This document shows, in pieces, positions 20,065-27,774 of a DNA stretch of 64,000 bases. The stretch is from Cryobacterium breve (GTDB lineage Bacteria; Actinomycetota; Actinomycetes; Actinomycetales; Microbacteriaceae). A program made the translations under genes and the position numbers. Every line of letters starts with the position of its first letter. Positions within the stretch are counted from its first letter, which is position 1. The DNA is taken from assembly GCF_027594785.1 (NCBI RefSeq), contig NZ_CP075584.1, positions 3,895,300 to 3,959,299 on the forward strand, read 5' to 3'. Below the pieces are notes generated by a model. It had not been told where the DNA came from. It saw only the letters and a list, made by a program, of their open reading frames with translations, and did not search any database.

Positions 20065-21283
20065 ACGAGCGGATGCGCGATGTCGTCATCTGCGAACCGG
20101 TGCGCACCCCGATCGGGCGCTTCGGCGGGATGTTCGCCACTGTCGCACCGGCCGACCTTGCCGCCGCTGTGATCGCGGCCCTGCTGGAACGTACCGGCAT
20201 CGACGGGGGCGTGATCGACGACGTGATCCTCGGGCAGGCCTACCCGACCGCGGAGGCGGCATCCGTCGCCCGCGTCGCCGCCCTCAACGCCGGCCTGCCG
20301 GTGACCGTCGGCGGGCTCCAACTCGACCGGCGGTGCGGCTCCGGCCTGCAGGCCGTGCTCGACGCGGCGATGCAGGTGCAGACCGGCATCAGCGACGTCG
20401 TCGTGGCCGGCGGGGTCGACTCGATGAGCCAGGCGCCGTTCTACACCGTCGATTCCCGTTTTGGAATCACGGCAGGGCCGGGCCTGCTTCTCCGCGACGC
20501 GCTCAGTCGTGGCCGGGAGACCGCGGGCGGCCGCAACTTTCCGGTTCCCGGCGGCATGCTCGAGACCGCGGAGAACCTGCGCCGGGAGTACGGCATCGGT
20601 CGTGCCGAACAGGACGAGCTCGCCGTGCGGTCGCAGCAGCGTGCCGCAACGGCCGTCGACGAGGGCCGCTTCGACGCCGAAATCGTTCCGGTCACGATTC
20701 AGGGGCGGAAGGGCGCCGTCGTCGTCTCCCACGACGAAACCCCGCGGCCGGACACGACCCTGGCCGGACTCTCCGGGCTGCGTCCCATCCTGCTGGGCAC
20801 GGATGCCGACGCGACGGTAACCGCCGGAAACGCGAGCGGACAGAACGACGCCGCCGCCGCGTGCCTCGTAACGACTCCGGAGCGCGCCGCGGAGCTCGGG
20901 CTCACCCCGCTCGTTCGCCTCGTGACCTGGGCCAGGGCCGGCGTCGAGCCGTCCCGGATGGGCATCGGACCGGTGCCCGCAACGAAGAAGGCCCTCGAAC
21001 GCGCAGGGCTCACCCTCGCGGACATCGACCTGATCGAGCTCAACGAGGCATTCGCCGCCCAGGTGCTCGCGGTCACCCGGGAGTGGAAATTCACCGACGC
21101 CGACTGGGAACGCACCAACGTGAACGGCTCCGGCATCTCCCTGGGCCATCCCGTCGGCGCGACCGGCGCCCGCATCCTGGCGACGGCGAGCAGGCACCTG
21201 CATCGTACCGGGGGCGGTATCTGCTCGAGACCATGTGCATCGGAGGTGGCCAGGGCCTCGCCGCCGTTTTCGAACGGGTGTAG
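20061..21283 (+). CDS. pcaF: 3-oxoadipyl-CoA thiolase (one frameshift near the end)
   Basis: A thiolase of about 407 aa that cleaves 3-oxoadipyl-CoA to succinyl-CoA and acetyl-CoA. The nucleophilic Cys is in [29 protein letters not shown] (catalytic His) and CIGGGQG (second Cys) are present. A base is missing in the GGGGG run at about 21212. Restoring it joins HRTGG to [22 protein letters not shown]. It is the last gene of the aromatic operon and converges on pepA. Confidence 0.93.
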
Positions 21284-21338
21284 TGGGAGGCGATCGCTGT
21301 CCGGGCGGGCCGGTTGGTTCCGCTGCCGACGGTCGTGC

Positions 21339-22847
21339 TCAGGCGGCCGGGGGCCGGAATCCGATCGCGAGCTCGGCGAGCAGGCGGGCGCCGAAACCGG
21401 TGGGTCCCGTGGTGCGCCAGGAGTCGTCGGAGTCCGACTGCATCGGGCCGCACATGTCGACGTGCGCCCAGGGGGTGTCGCCGACGAAGTCAGCGAGGAA
21501 CAGGGCGGCGGTCGTCGCGCCGGCGTATGGCCCGCCGAGGTTCGACATGTCCGCGACATCCGAATTGAGCTGGTTGCGGTAGCGGCGGTCGAGCGGCAAC
21601 TGCCAGACGGTCTCGTCGGTGAGGTCGGATGCGGCGCGCACCTGGTCGATGATGCCCTGGTCGTTGCCGAACAGCGCCGCCATCATCGGGCCGAGGGAGA
21701 CGAGCGCCGCTCCGGTGAGGGTCGCAAGGTCGACGATGGCGTCGACACCCTCTTCGGTGGCCAGGACGAGCCCGTCCGCCATCACGAGCCGCCCCTCCGC
21801 GTCGGTGTTCTTGACCTCGACGGTCGTGCCGCCGCGGATAGTGAGGACGTCGCCCATCGCCGTCGCCGAACCCGAGGGCATGTTGTCCGTGCACATCAGG
21901 TATCCGGTCACGGCGTTCTCGCAGCCGAGTTCGGCCAGCGCCGTCATCGTCGCGAAGATCGCGCCGGCCCCGGACATGTCCATCTTCATCGCGAGGTGGG
22001 TGACGTCGCCCGGCTTGAGCGCGATCCCGCCCGAGTCGTACATGATGCCCTTGCCGACGAAGGCGAGATGCCCGGTCGGCTGCCCGGACGGGCGATACCG
22101 GACCTCGATCATCCGGGGCTCTTCGATGCTTCCGGCATTGACGCCGAGGAGGCCGCCGCAGCCGAGTTCGATGAGTTCCGCCTTGTCGAAGACGCTCACC
22201 TCGAGCCCGTATTGCGGCGCGAGGGCCTCTGCGAAGTCGCCAAAGATCGTCGCCGTGAGGTGGGAGGGCGGCGCGGCCGCGAGGTCGCGCGCGAGGGCCG
22301 TCGCCCGGGCGAGGGCGAGGCCGCGGGAGACACCGACCGCGTGTGCGGTGCTCCCGACGAGGTCGAGCGCCTCGAGGGGAATGTGTGTTGTCGCCGTCTT
22401 GAGTTCGAGGTAGCGATAGCGGGCGAGCAGGGCGCCCTCGACGACAGCGGCACTGGCAGCGACCGATTCGAGCCCGCTCGCGGCCTCCACGAGGTCCGTC
22501 GCGAGATGGCGTCCGTGCCGCCCGGCCCTGGCGAACGCGGCGGCGGCATCCCGCAGGGTCGCGGTCGTGAGGCGCCCCTGCTCGCCGACGCCGACGGCGA
22601 CGAGGGTCGGGGCGGATGCCTGGGGCAGCACGAGCGTTTGGCCGACAGCCCCCGTGAACCCGGCCTCCGTGAGCGCAGCACGGTCGAGCCCGATAGCCGC
22701 GGGAACGGGCCCGTCACTCGAGACTGCATAGCCGGCGATCGTGGCGCCCGGACCGAAGTCTGGCGTGATCTCGACGCGCGTGCGCAGCGCGAGCGAGGGT
22801 CCGGGAGTGAAACTCGCGGGGATCAGTCTGTGGGGTTGGTGCGGCAT
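21339..22847 (-). CDS. pepA: Leucyl aminopeptidase (M17)
   Basis: 502 aa. The C-terminal M17 catalytic domain has the metal-binding FVGKGIMYDSGGIALKPG, MKMDMSGAGA and the family signature NTDAEGRLVMADGL. A typical N-terminal macro-like domain is present. It removes N-terminal residues from peptides in the cytoplasm with two divalent metals. The start chosen (MPHQPHRL) has GAGG upstream, and the longer frame to 22916 has none. It is monocistronic, convergent with pcaF and divergent from moaE. Confidence 0.93.
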   Translation of the reverse strand: MPHQPHRLIPASFTPGPSLALRTRVEITPDFGPGATIAGYAVSSDGPVPAAIGLDRAALTEAGFTGAVGQTLVLPQASAPTLVAVGVGEQGRLTTATLRDAAAAFARAGRHGRHLATDLVEAASGLESVAASAAVVEGALLARYRYLELKTATTHIPLEALDLVGSTAHAVGVSRGLALARATALARDLAAAPPSHLTATIFGDFAEALAPQYGLEVSVFDKAELIELGCGGLLGVNAGSIEEPRMIEVRYRPSGQPTGHLAFVGKGIMYDSGGIALKPGDVTHLAMKMDMSGAGAIFATMTALAELGCENAVTGYLMCTDNMPSGSATAMGDVLTIRGGTTVEVKNTDAEGRLVMADGLVLATEEGVDAIVDLATLTGAALVSLGPMMAALFGNDQGIIDQVRAASDLTDETVWQLPLDRRYRNQLNSDVADMSNLGGPYAGATTAALFLADFVGDTPWAHVDMCGPMQSDSDDSWRTTGPTGFGARLLAELAIGFRPPAA

Positions 22848-23047
22848 CAGTGAACCTCGTTCCGGCTGTCGATTCGACGGTGAATGGTTTCCGCCGGCGC
22901 CAGTATATTGCCGCACAATGCCGCTCAGGGAGGTCGTCCGGGGAGGTTGTCGTCGAGTCTGTGCGGGTGCTCGCCGGCACAGTAGTGCCCAGGGGCACGG
23001 TGCGGATATCGTCTGCGCATCCCGGCGACCGCGGGTACTCTGGGGCT

Positions 23048-23488
23048 GTGGAATCCGAACGCATACCGCCGCTGTCCCTCGTGACCGACCAGACTCTCGA
23101 TGTCACCGCGCATGTCCTCGCGGTGTCCTCGCGGTCGGCGGGCGCCGTGGTGACTTTCGTCGGCCAGGTGCGCGACCATGATCCCGATGCCGCGGGCACC
23201 GTGACGGGCCTCGACTACAGCGCCCATCCGGATGCCGGGCGCATCCTCTCGGAGATCGCCGCCCGGTTTCGGACCGGGAACCCCGCGGTCGAGCTCGTGG
23301 TGAGTCACCGGATCGGCCACCTCGAGGTGGGCGACCTCGCCCTCGTCGCCGCCGTCGCGAGTGCGCACCGTGCCGACGCCTTCCAGGTCTGCGAGCGACT
23401 CGTCGAGGCGGTCAAAGCCGAGGTGCCGATCTGGAAGAAGCAGTACGAAGTCGACGGCACCCACGCCTGGGTCGGCCTGGGTCTCTAG
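23048..23488 (+). CDS. moaE: Molybdopterin synthase catalytic subunit MoaE
   Basis: 146 aa from GTG 23048. Conserved blocks are GAVVTFVGQVRDHD, GLDYSAHPDA, ELVVSHRIGHLEVGDLALVAAVASAHRADAF and the catalytic Lys region KAEVPIWKKQY. It works with MoaD to insert dithiolene sulfur into precursor Z. It is divergent from pepA and separated from moaD by an HNH gene on the other strand. The frame is open upstream to 22850, but that part has no family similarity. Confidence 0.92.
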   Translation: MESERIPPLSLVTDQTLDVTAHVLAVSSRSAGAVVTFVGQVRDHDPDAAGTVTGLDYSAHPDAGRILSEIAARFRTGNPAVELVVSHRIGHLEVGDLALVAAVASAHRADAFQVCERLVEAVKAEVPIWKKQYEVDGTHAWVGLGL

Positions 23489-23628
23489 CGCCTCCGGCGA
23501 CTCTGGCATCTCTGGCTTCCGTTCGCGTAAGGGGCGTCGCTCCCAATCGACCCGGCGTCTGCTGCACAGCGGTTCCGTAGCGGACCCGGCGCTCGGTCCT
23601 CCCTGGCGTACGAGCCTGTCGAGCGCAT

Positions 23629-23650
23629 CGGGCCCGACGAGTCGGGCCCG
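23629..23650. terminator. Hairpin between moaE and the HNH gene
   Basis: CGGGCCCGAC and GTCGGGCCCG form a perfect 10-bp stem with a 2-nt loop between two convergent genes. It is flanked by repeats of GAGCCTGTC. Confidence 0.6.
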
Positions 23651-23698
23651 TCGAGCCTGTCCCCGCTGTCGCGTTTGCTGCGCCGATCCTTCGCCGAC

Positions 23699-25483
23699 TC
23701 AGTCGGTGCCGCGGAGAATCTGGCTTTTGCTGGTGAGGAGGGTGGGTCTCTGTTCGGGGTCGAGTGCGGGTGGTGGGGTGAGCCAGTATCGGCCGGTGTC
23801 GTCTCGGGTGATGCGCCAGTGTTCGTTGTGGAGTCTGAGGTGGTCGGCCCGGCAGAGCAGGATGCCTTGGTCGAGGTTGGTGGGGCCTTCGTCGTCTTTC
23901 CAGTGCTCGATGTGATGCGTTTCGGTCCAGGAGGGTGGTCGGTCGCAGCCGGGCCACATGCAGCCGCCGTCCCGAAGGGCGAGGGCGGCCCGTTGGGGCG
24001 GGGAGAAGGTGCGTTGTTCGCGGCCGAGGTCGACACCGTGGCCGTGGTCGTCGAAGGTGACGTTGAGGAGTCCGCTGTCGCAGAGGTTGCGTTCGACGGT
24101 TTCGGCCGAGACCGTGACCGCAGTGCCCTCGATGACGCCGGGCTCGAGTGCGGGCGTCTCGGTTCCGGGGCCCGACCCGACGTCGGATGCGAGCTCATCC
24201 CGGGCGGTGGGAGTCGAGCCGCCCGGTTCCGTTCCACCGGCTGCGGCCACGATAGACGTGGTCCCGGATTGTGAGGCGCCGGTGGGTGCGGTCCCGGTCT
24301 GTGCGGCTCTGGTTGACGTTAGCCCGGTGGGTGGCTTACCGGTCGACACGACCCCGGTCGGGGCAGCGCCGGTCGGGGCGGTGCTCCTGGGGCGGATGGT
24401 GACCATGCGCACGGCGGGGCTGCGACCCCCGGCGATGCGCTTCGGGTCGGCCATCACACCGAGTTTGATCAGAGCGAGGAACGCGTCCGCGGTGAGTTGT
24501 TCGGTCGTGCGCGGGTCGTCTTGCACCCGCTTCGCCCACGCGGCCTGCTCCTTGTCGACGAACCTCACCCCGCCGCGGCGCGGGCTCGTGATGGCGTCGT
24601 AGGTCTGCATCAGGTATTCGCCGTCTTCCGGGGCGAACAGGCCGACCAGGCGTACCTGCCCCGTGTGGAGCCGGTAGAACCGCAGGGACCGGTCGTCGTA
24701 GGCGGCTTTCTCGCGGGCGGCGATGCCGGCCTCATCGAGCACGTCCCGCACCCGGCGGGCCCGCTTGAACAACTGGTCCGCGTTCAGGGTTCGTGCCTCC
24801 GCGAGGAGCCGGCCGAGGGCGGACGCGAGTTTCTCCGGTGTGATCGCCCGGTCCAGGTCACCCAGACCCTTGCGGAGCGCATCGGCCTTCTCCACGCTCA
24901 GCCAGCCCTCGGCGAGGGCCCGGCCGATTGGGGCGTGCCACGGCGGCACCGCGGTCGGCGGAACCGGCGGAAGGTGCGGGGCCGTCCCGTCGAGGGGCGG
25001 CGGTCCGTCGTTCCCGTCGAGGGGCGGAGTCTCGTCGAACAGCGTCTGCGCCTCGGCGGCTTCCCGGGCGGCCTTCTCGGCGGCGTCGGCCTCCGCGAGG
25101 AGGCGGCCGACCGCGAGCAGCTTGGCCGCGTCGCCCTTGCTCGACCCGGAGATGGCCTGCAGCAGGTCTTCCGGGGAGCGATAACCTTTCCGGGCCGCGA
25201 GGCCCTTCCCGCCGAGTTCAGGCCGCGACCGGCGGGCCAGGGTCGCCGCGAACCATGCCGCCTGAGTGTCGAGCGCCCGCCGGGCACCGGCGATCAACAC
25301 CTGCCCCTCCAACACGGCCTCGTCGGTGAGTGCGTCCACAACGGCCGACGAGCCGCCAAGCCCGGTGACGACATCCGCCAGCGACCGCAACCCGGCGAGC
25401 ACGCCGCCCTGCACCGGCTCACGGAACACCCGGTCGGCGTGCGGCTGATCGGGTGAAGCGGGCGACTCCGGGAGGGTGGTCAT
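23699..25483 (-). CDS. DUF222 domain-containing HNH endonuclease
   Basis: 594 aa. The DUF222 region (GGVLAGLRSLADVV to about residue 330) precedes a C-terminal HNH nuclease with CMWPGCDRPPSWTETHHIEHW and LCRADHLRLHNEHW, the Cys/His zinc and catalytic residues. Between them lies a low-complexity insert rich in PTG and STG steps (about residues 350-420). This family is abundant and multi-copy in actinobacteria and its function is unsettled. It interrupts the moaE-moaD order, which suggests a later insertion. No flanking repeats were found. Confidence 0.9.
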   Translation of the reverse strand: MTTLPESPASPDQPHADRVFREPVQGGVLAGLRSLADVVTGLGGSSAVVDALTDEAVLEGQVLIAGARRALDTQAAWFAATLARRSRPELGGKGLAARKGYRSPEDLLQAISGSSKGDAAKLLAVGRLLAEADAAEKAAREAAEAQTLFDETPPLDGNDGPPPLDGTAPHLPPVPPTAVPPWHAPIGRALAEGWLSVEKADALRKGLGDLDRAITPEKLASALGRLLAEARTLNADQLFKRARRVRDVLDEAGIAAREKAAYDDRSLRFYRLHTGQVRLVGLFAPEDGEYLMQTYDAITSPRRGGVRFVDKEQAAWAKRVQDDPRTTEQLTADAFLALIKLGVMADPKRIAGGRSPAVRMVTIRPRSTAPTGAAPTGVVSTGKPPTGLTSTRAAQTGTAPTGASQSGTTSIVAAAGGTEPGGSTPTARDELASDVGSGPGTETPALEPGVIEGTAVTVSAETVERNLCDSGLLNVTFDDHGHGVDLGREQRTFSPPQRAALALRDGGCMWPGCDRPPSWTETHHIEHWKDDEGPTNLDQGILLCRADHLRLHNEHWRITRDDTGRYWLTPPPALDPEQRPTLLTSKSQILRGTD

Positions 25484-25629
25484 GCCCCCACGTTACGACC
25501 GACCACCGACACTCTCTGAGCAAGACTCAGGTCTGTGGAAACCCCTCCTGATCAGGCACCTGGTGAGGAGAGTCCGTCATTTTTGCGGTCTGCAGACCCG
25601 GTCGGGACCCGGGGAGAGCCGAGTGAGGC

Positions 25630-25869
25630 TCAGCCTCCGGCGAAGGGGGGCAACACGTCGACGGTGTCGGTTCCGGCAAGTGGCACCGCGTCATCCGCTG
25701 CCCGGATGCCGTTGACCAGCAGGGAACAACGCGACAGGATTTTGGCGAACTCGGCGCCGTGCCGGTCGGACAGAATCATTCGAAGATCGCCGATGCTCGC
25801 AACGTCGACGGTCGTGGTCTCGCTGCCTGCGGCCTCCGCCGCGGCCGCGAAGAAACGGATGCCGGCCAC
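25630..25869 (-). CDS. moaD: Molybdopterin synthase sulfur carrier subunit MoaD
   Basis: 79 aa, ubiquitin-like fold (IRFFAAAAEAAGSE start, LLVNGIRAADD, then DVLPPFAGG). The C-terminal Gly-Gly is the residue that is adenylated and thiocarboxylated by the MoeB-like domain encoded upstream. GTG start; its first base is the last base of the preceding stop codon (TAGTG), so translation is coupled to the DUF6457 gene. Confidence 0.93.
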   Translation of the reverse strand: MAGIRFFAAAAEAAGSETTTVDVASIGDLRMILSDRHGAEFAKILSRCSLLVNGIRAADDAVPLAGTDTVDVLPPFAGG

Positions 25870-26156
25870 TAGCGCGGCTCGGTGGGGTGCGTCGACGACC
25901 AGTCGAGGGCGAGCCGGGTAGCGGTCGCGCTTGCCTGCTCGACGTCTGCCGCAGTGCCGCCGTTGCGGGCAGCGGCGAAACCGACGAGGAACGTGCTGAG
26001 CGGGGCGGCGGGACGGGCGACGCCGTGGGCGACGTCGCGGGCGACGTCCAGGAGCACGCCGACCGGAACGTCGGCCGGATCGAGGTCGAGTCCGGCGGCG
26101 AGGACGGCAAGCCAGTCATCGAGGGCCTCGGGAGGCAAGGGGGTGGAGGTGCTCAT
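25869..26156 (-). CDS. DUF6457 domain-containing protein (Moco gene cluster)
   Basis: 95 aa. LDDWLAVLAAGLDLDPADVP, LLDVARDVAHGVARPAAPLSTFLVGFAAARNGG and the ATRLALDW ending match the small DUF6457 proteins that accompany mobA and moaD in actinobacteria. They are sometimes labelled molybdopterin-guanine dinucleotide biosynthesis proteins. The role is unknown, and no catalytic motif is visible. It overlaps mobA at its start by 4 bp and moaD at its end by 1 bp. Confidence 0.82.
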   Translation of the reverse strand: MSTSTPLPPEALDDWLAVLAAGLDLDPADVPVGVLLDVARDVAHGVARPAAPLSTFLVGFAAARNGGTAADVEQASATATRLALDWSSTHPTEPR

Positions 26157-27145
26157 TCGGTTTCGCTCCTCGGAGGGGTGGTGCTGATCGGGCTGGGTGC
26201 CGACAGGAGCGCGGTGCTCCACTCAACATCCTCCCACGTGTCCACGTCGCGGCCGCTGCCGGTCTCGTCGGCGACTCCGACGAGACGCAGCCCGGCCAGG
26301 AGGGCGCGCATGCTCGCCCCGCCTGCCCGGGGGCCCAGACGCGCGGCGGCGTTCCTCAGGGCGCTCGCCCGGTAAAGGCCGGCGAGCCACTGCGGGTGAC
26401 CGTCCGGATCCGACAGGTGCAGACCGTCGATGGCGTCCGTGCCGGAGGTATTCGTGCCCGCACGATCAGCGACGGCCTGGTCAGCGAGGGCTGCGACGAG
26501 GGTGCCGGCGGCAGCCGCGGCCCAGGGCAGGTCGCACGCGAGCACGAGCAGCCACTCCGCCGGGACGGGTGCCGTGCTTGCGGGTGCGGGTCCAGCTTCG
26601 GGTGAGGGCGCAGTCTCGGGCCCGACTCCGACTCCGACTCCGAGTCCGCGTCCGGCCTCGGCATCGGCATCGGGTATCGGTTCGGTCTCGCGTGCGACGG
26701 ACGTGGCTCCCGGTGTGGATGCGGATGCGGATGCGGATACGGGTGCCGGTACCGGCCGGGCGAGCGCGGCGAGGCCGGCGGCGATGCCCGCGACGGGGCC
26801 GCCGAACGGTGGGTCCTCGAGCGCCCAGAGCGCTCCGGTCGCCTCAGGACCGGCAGCGGAACGTGCTGACGCTGGCCCTACGATGACGACTCGACGGGCG
26901 AGCGTGCGCGCATCGAGCACCCGGGACAGTAGCGTTCGGCCGGCGACCTCGACGGCGGGCTTGACGGCGCCGCCGAGTCGGCTGCCGCGGCCGCCGGCGA
27001 GCACGATCAGGTCGATCGGCCCCGTAGCGGCCGGCCCCGAACCAATTCGACGGAGATTTTGCGCAAAATACGCGTTTTCGGACTTCCCAGGTGCATTTTT
27101 CCCCAAAACTCCGTCGAATTGGTTCGGGGCGAGGGGTCCAGGCAT
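26153..27145 (-). CDS. mobA: Molybdenum cofactor guanylyltransferase MobA-like
   Basis: 330 aa. The nucleotidyltransferase signature LIVLAGGRGSRLGGAVKPAVEV, LEDPPFGGPVAGIAAGL and LLVLACDLPW identify a MobA/MocA-type enzyme that attaches GMP to molybdopterin. Two oddities stand out. The first about 38 codons come from a 95-bp palindrome and have no counterpart in the family, whose proteins normally begin near the LAGG motif. A low-complexity Ala/Ser/Gly/Val insert of about 55 residues also interrupts the domain before LLVLACDLPW. No better start codon exists downstream before the nucleotide motif. Confidence 0.85.
   Translation of the reverse strand: MPGPLAPNQFDGVLGKNAPGKSENAYFAQNLRRIGSGPAATGPIDLIVLAGGRGSRLGGAVKPAVEVAGRTLLSRVLDARTLARRVVIVGPASARSAAGPEATGALWALEDPPFGGPVAGIAAGLAALARPVPAPVSASASASTPGATSVARETEPIPDADAEAGRGLGVGVGVGPETAPSPEAGPAPASTAPVPAEWLLVLACDLPWAAAAAGTLVAALADQAVADRAGTNTSGTDAIDGLHLSDPDGHPQWLAGLYRASALRNAAARLGPRAGGASMRALLAGLRLVGVADETGSGRDVDTWEDVEWSTALLSAPSPISTTPPRSETE
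27035..27129. repeat. 95-bp palindromic element inside the 5' end of mobA
   Basis: Left arm 27035-27055 and right arm 27109-27129 are perfect 21-bp inverted copies beginning CCCCGAACCAATTCG. A few more bases pair towards the centre (AGATTTT against AGTTTT). The centre is AT-richer than the surroundings (GCGCAAAATACGCG). It spans the mobA N-terminal codons and looks like a REP/MITE-type insertion. Confidence 0.88.
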
Positions 27146-27156
27146 GGTGGCGGGTC

Positions 27157-27774
27157 CTACTTCGATGGGCGCAGCCAGTCGCCGGACTTGCCGCCGGTCT
27201 TGCTGATCAGGCGGATGTCCCCGACGCTGACAGACTTGTCCAGCCCCTTGACCATGTCGACGACCGCCAGCGCAGCGATCGACACCGCCGTGAGCGCCTC
27301 CATCTCGACCCCGGTGCGGTCGGCTGTGCGAATGGTCGCAGCCACCCGCACACCGGTGTCCTCGATCGTGAGGTCGACCGCTGCGCCGTGCACCCCGATC
27401 ACGTGGGCGAGGGGGAGCAGGTCCGCGCACTTCTTCGCGCCCTGGATGCCTGCGATGCGTGCGACGGCGAGAACGTCGCCCTTGGGCGTCGTGCCGTCGC
27501 GAAGCGCGGCGACCACGAGGGGCCCGCAGAACACGAATCCGGCGGCGGTTGCGCTGCGCACGGTCGGCTGCTTCTCGGTCACGTCGACCATCCGGGCCTG
27601 GCCGGCCGTATTGAGATGGGTGAACGGCTGGTCGGCCTGTCCTGCCTGAGCGGTCTGTCCTGTCAGAGGAGATTGCCCTGCCTGGACGGCCTGCACACCG
27701 GGTGCAGCCTGCCCGTCGGTTCGGGCGGCGGCTGTTTCGTCTCGGGCGGAAGTCATACCACCAGCATGACTCAT
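27157..27774 (-). CDS. moaC: Cyclic pyranopterin monophosphate synthase MoaC
   Basis: 205 aa. After a low-complexity Ala/Gln/Gly leader of about 48 residues, the domain shows THLNTAGQARMVDVTEK, KGDVLAVARIAGIQGAKKCADLLPLAH, GVEMEALTAVSIAALAVVDMVKG and ISKTGGKSG. It converts the MoaA product into cyclic pyranopterin monophosphate. The ATG at 27774 overlaps the upstream stop (ATGA), and ATG 27756 is an alternative. Confidence 0.93.
   Translation of the reverse strand: MSHAGGMTSARDETAAARTDGQAAPGVQAVQAGQSPLTGQTAQAGQADQPFTHLNTAGQARMVDVTEKQPTVRSATAAGFVFCGPLVVAALRDGTTPKGDVLAVARIAGIQGAKKCADLLPLAHVIGVHGAAVDLTIEDTGVRVAATIRTADRTGVEMEALTAVSIAALAVVDMVKGLDKSVSVGDIRLISKTGGKSGDWLRPSK

Noticed and set aside
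19857..22853. 998-aa plus-strand ORF over pcaF and pepA
   Set aside because: It mixes the shifted thiolase with an antisense reading of leucyl aminopeptidase, whose M17 signature is clear on the minus strand.
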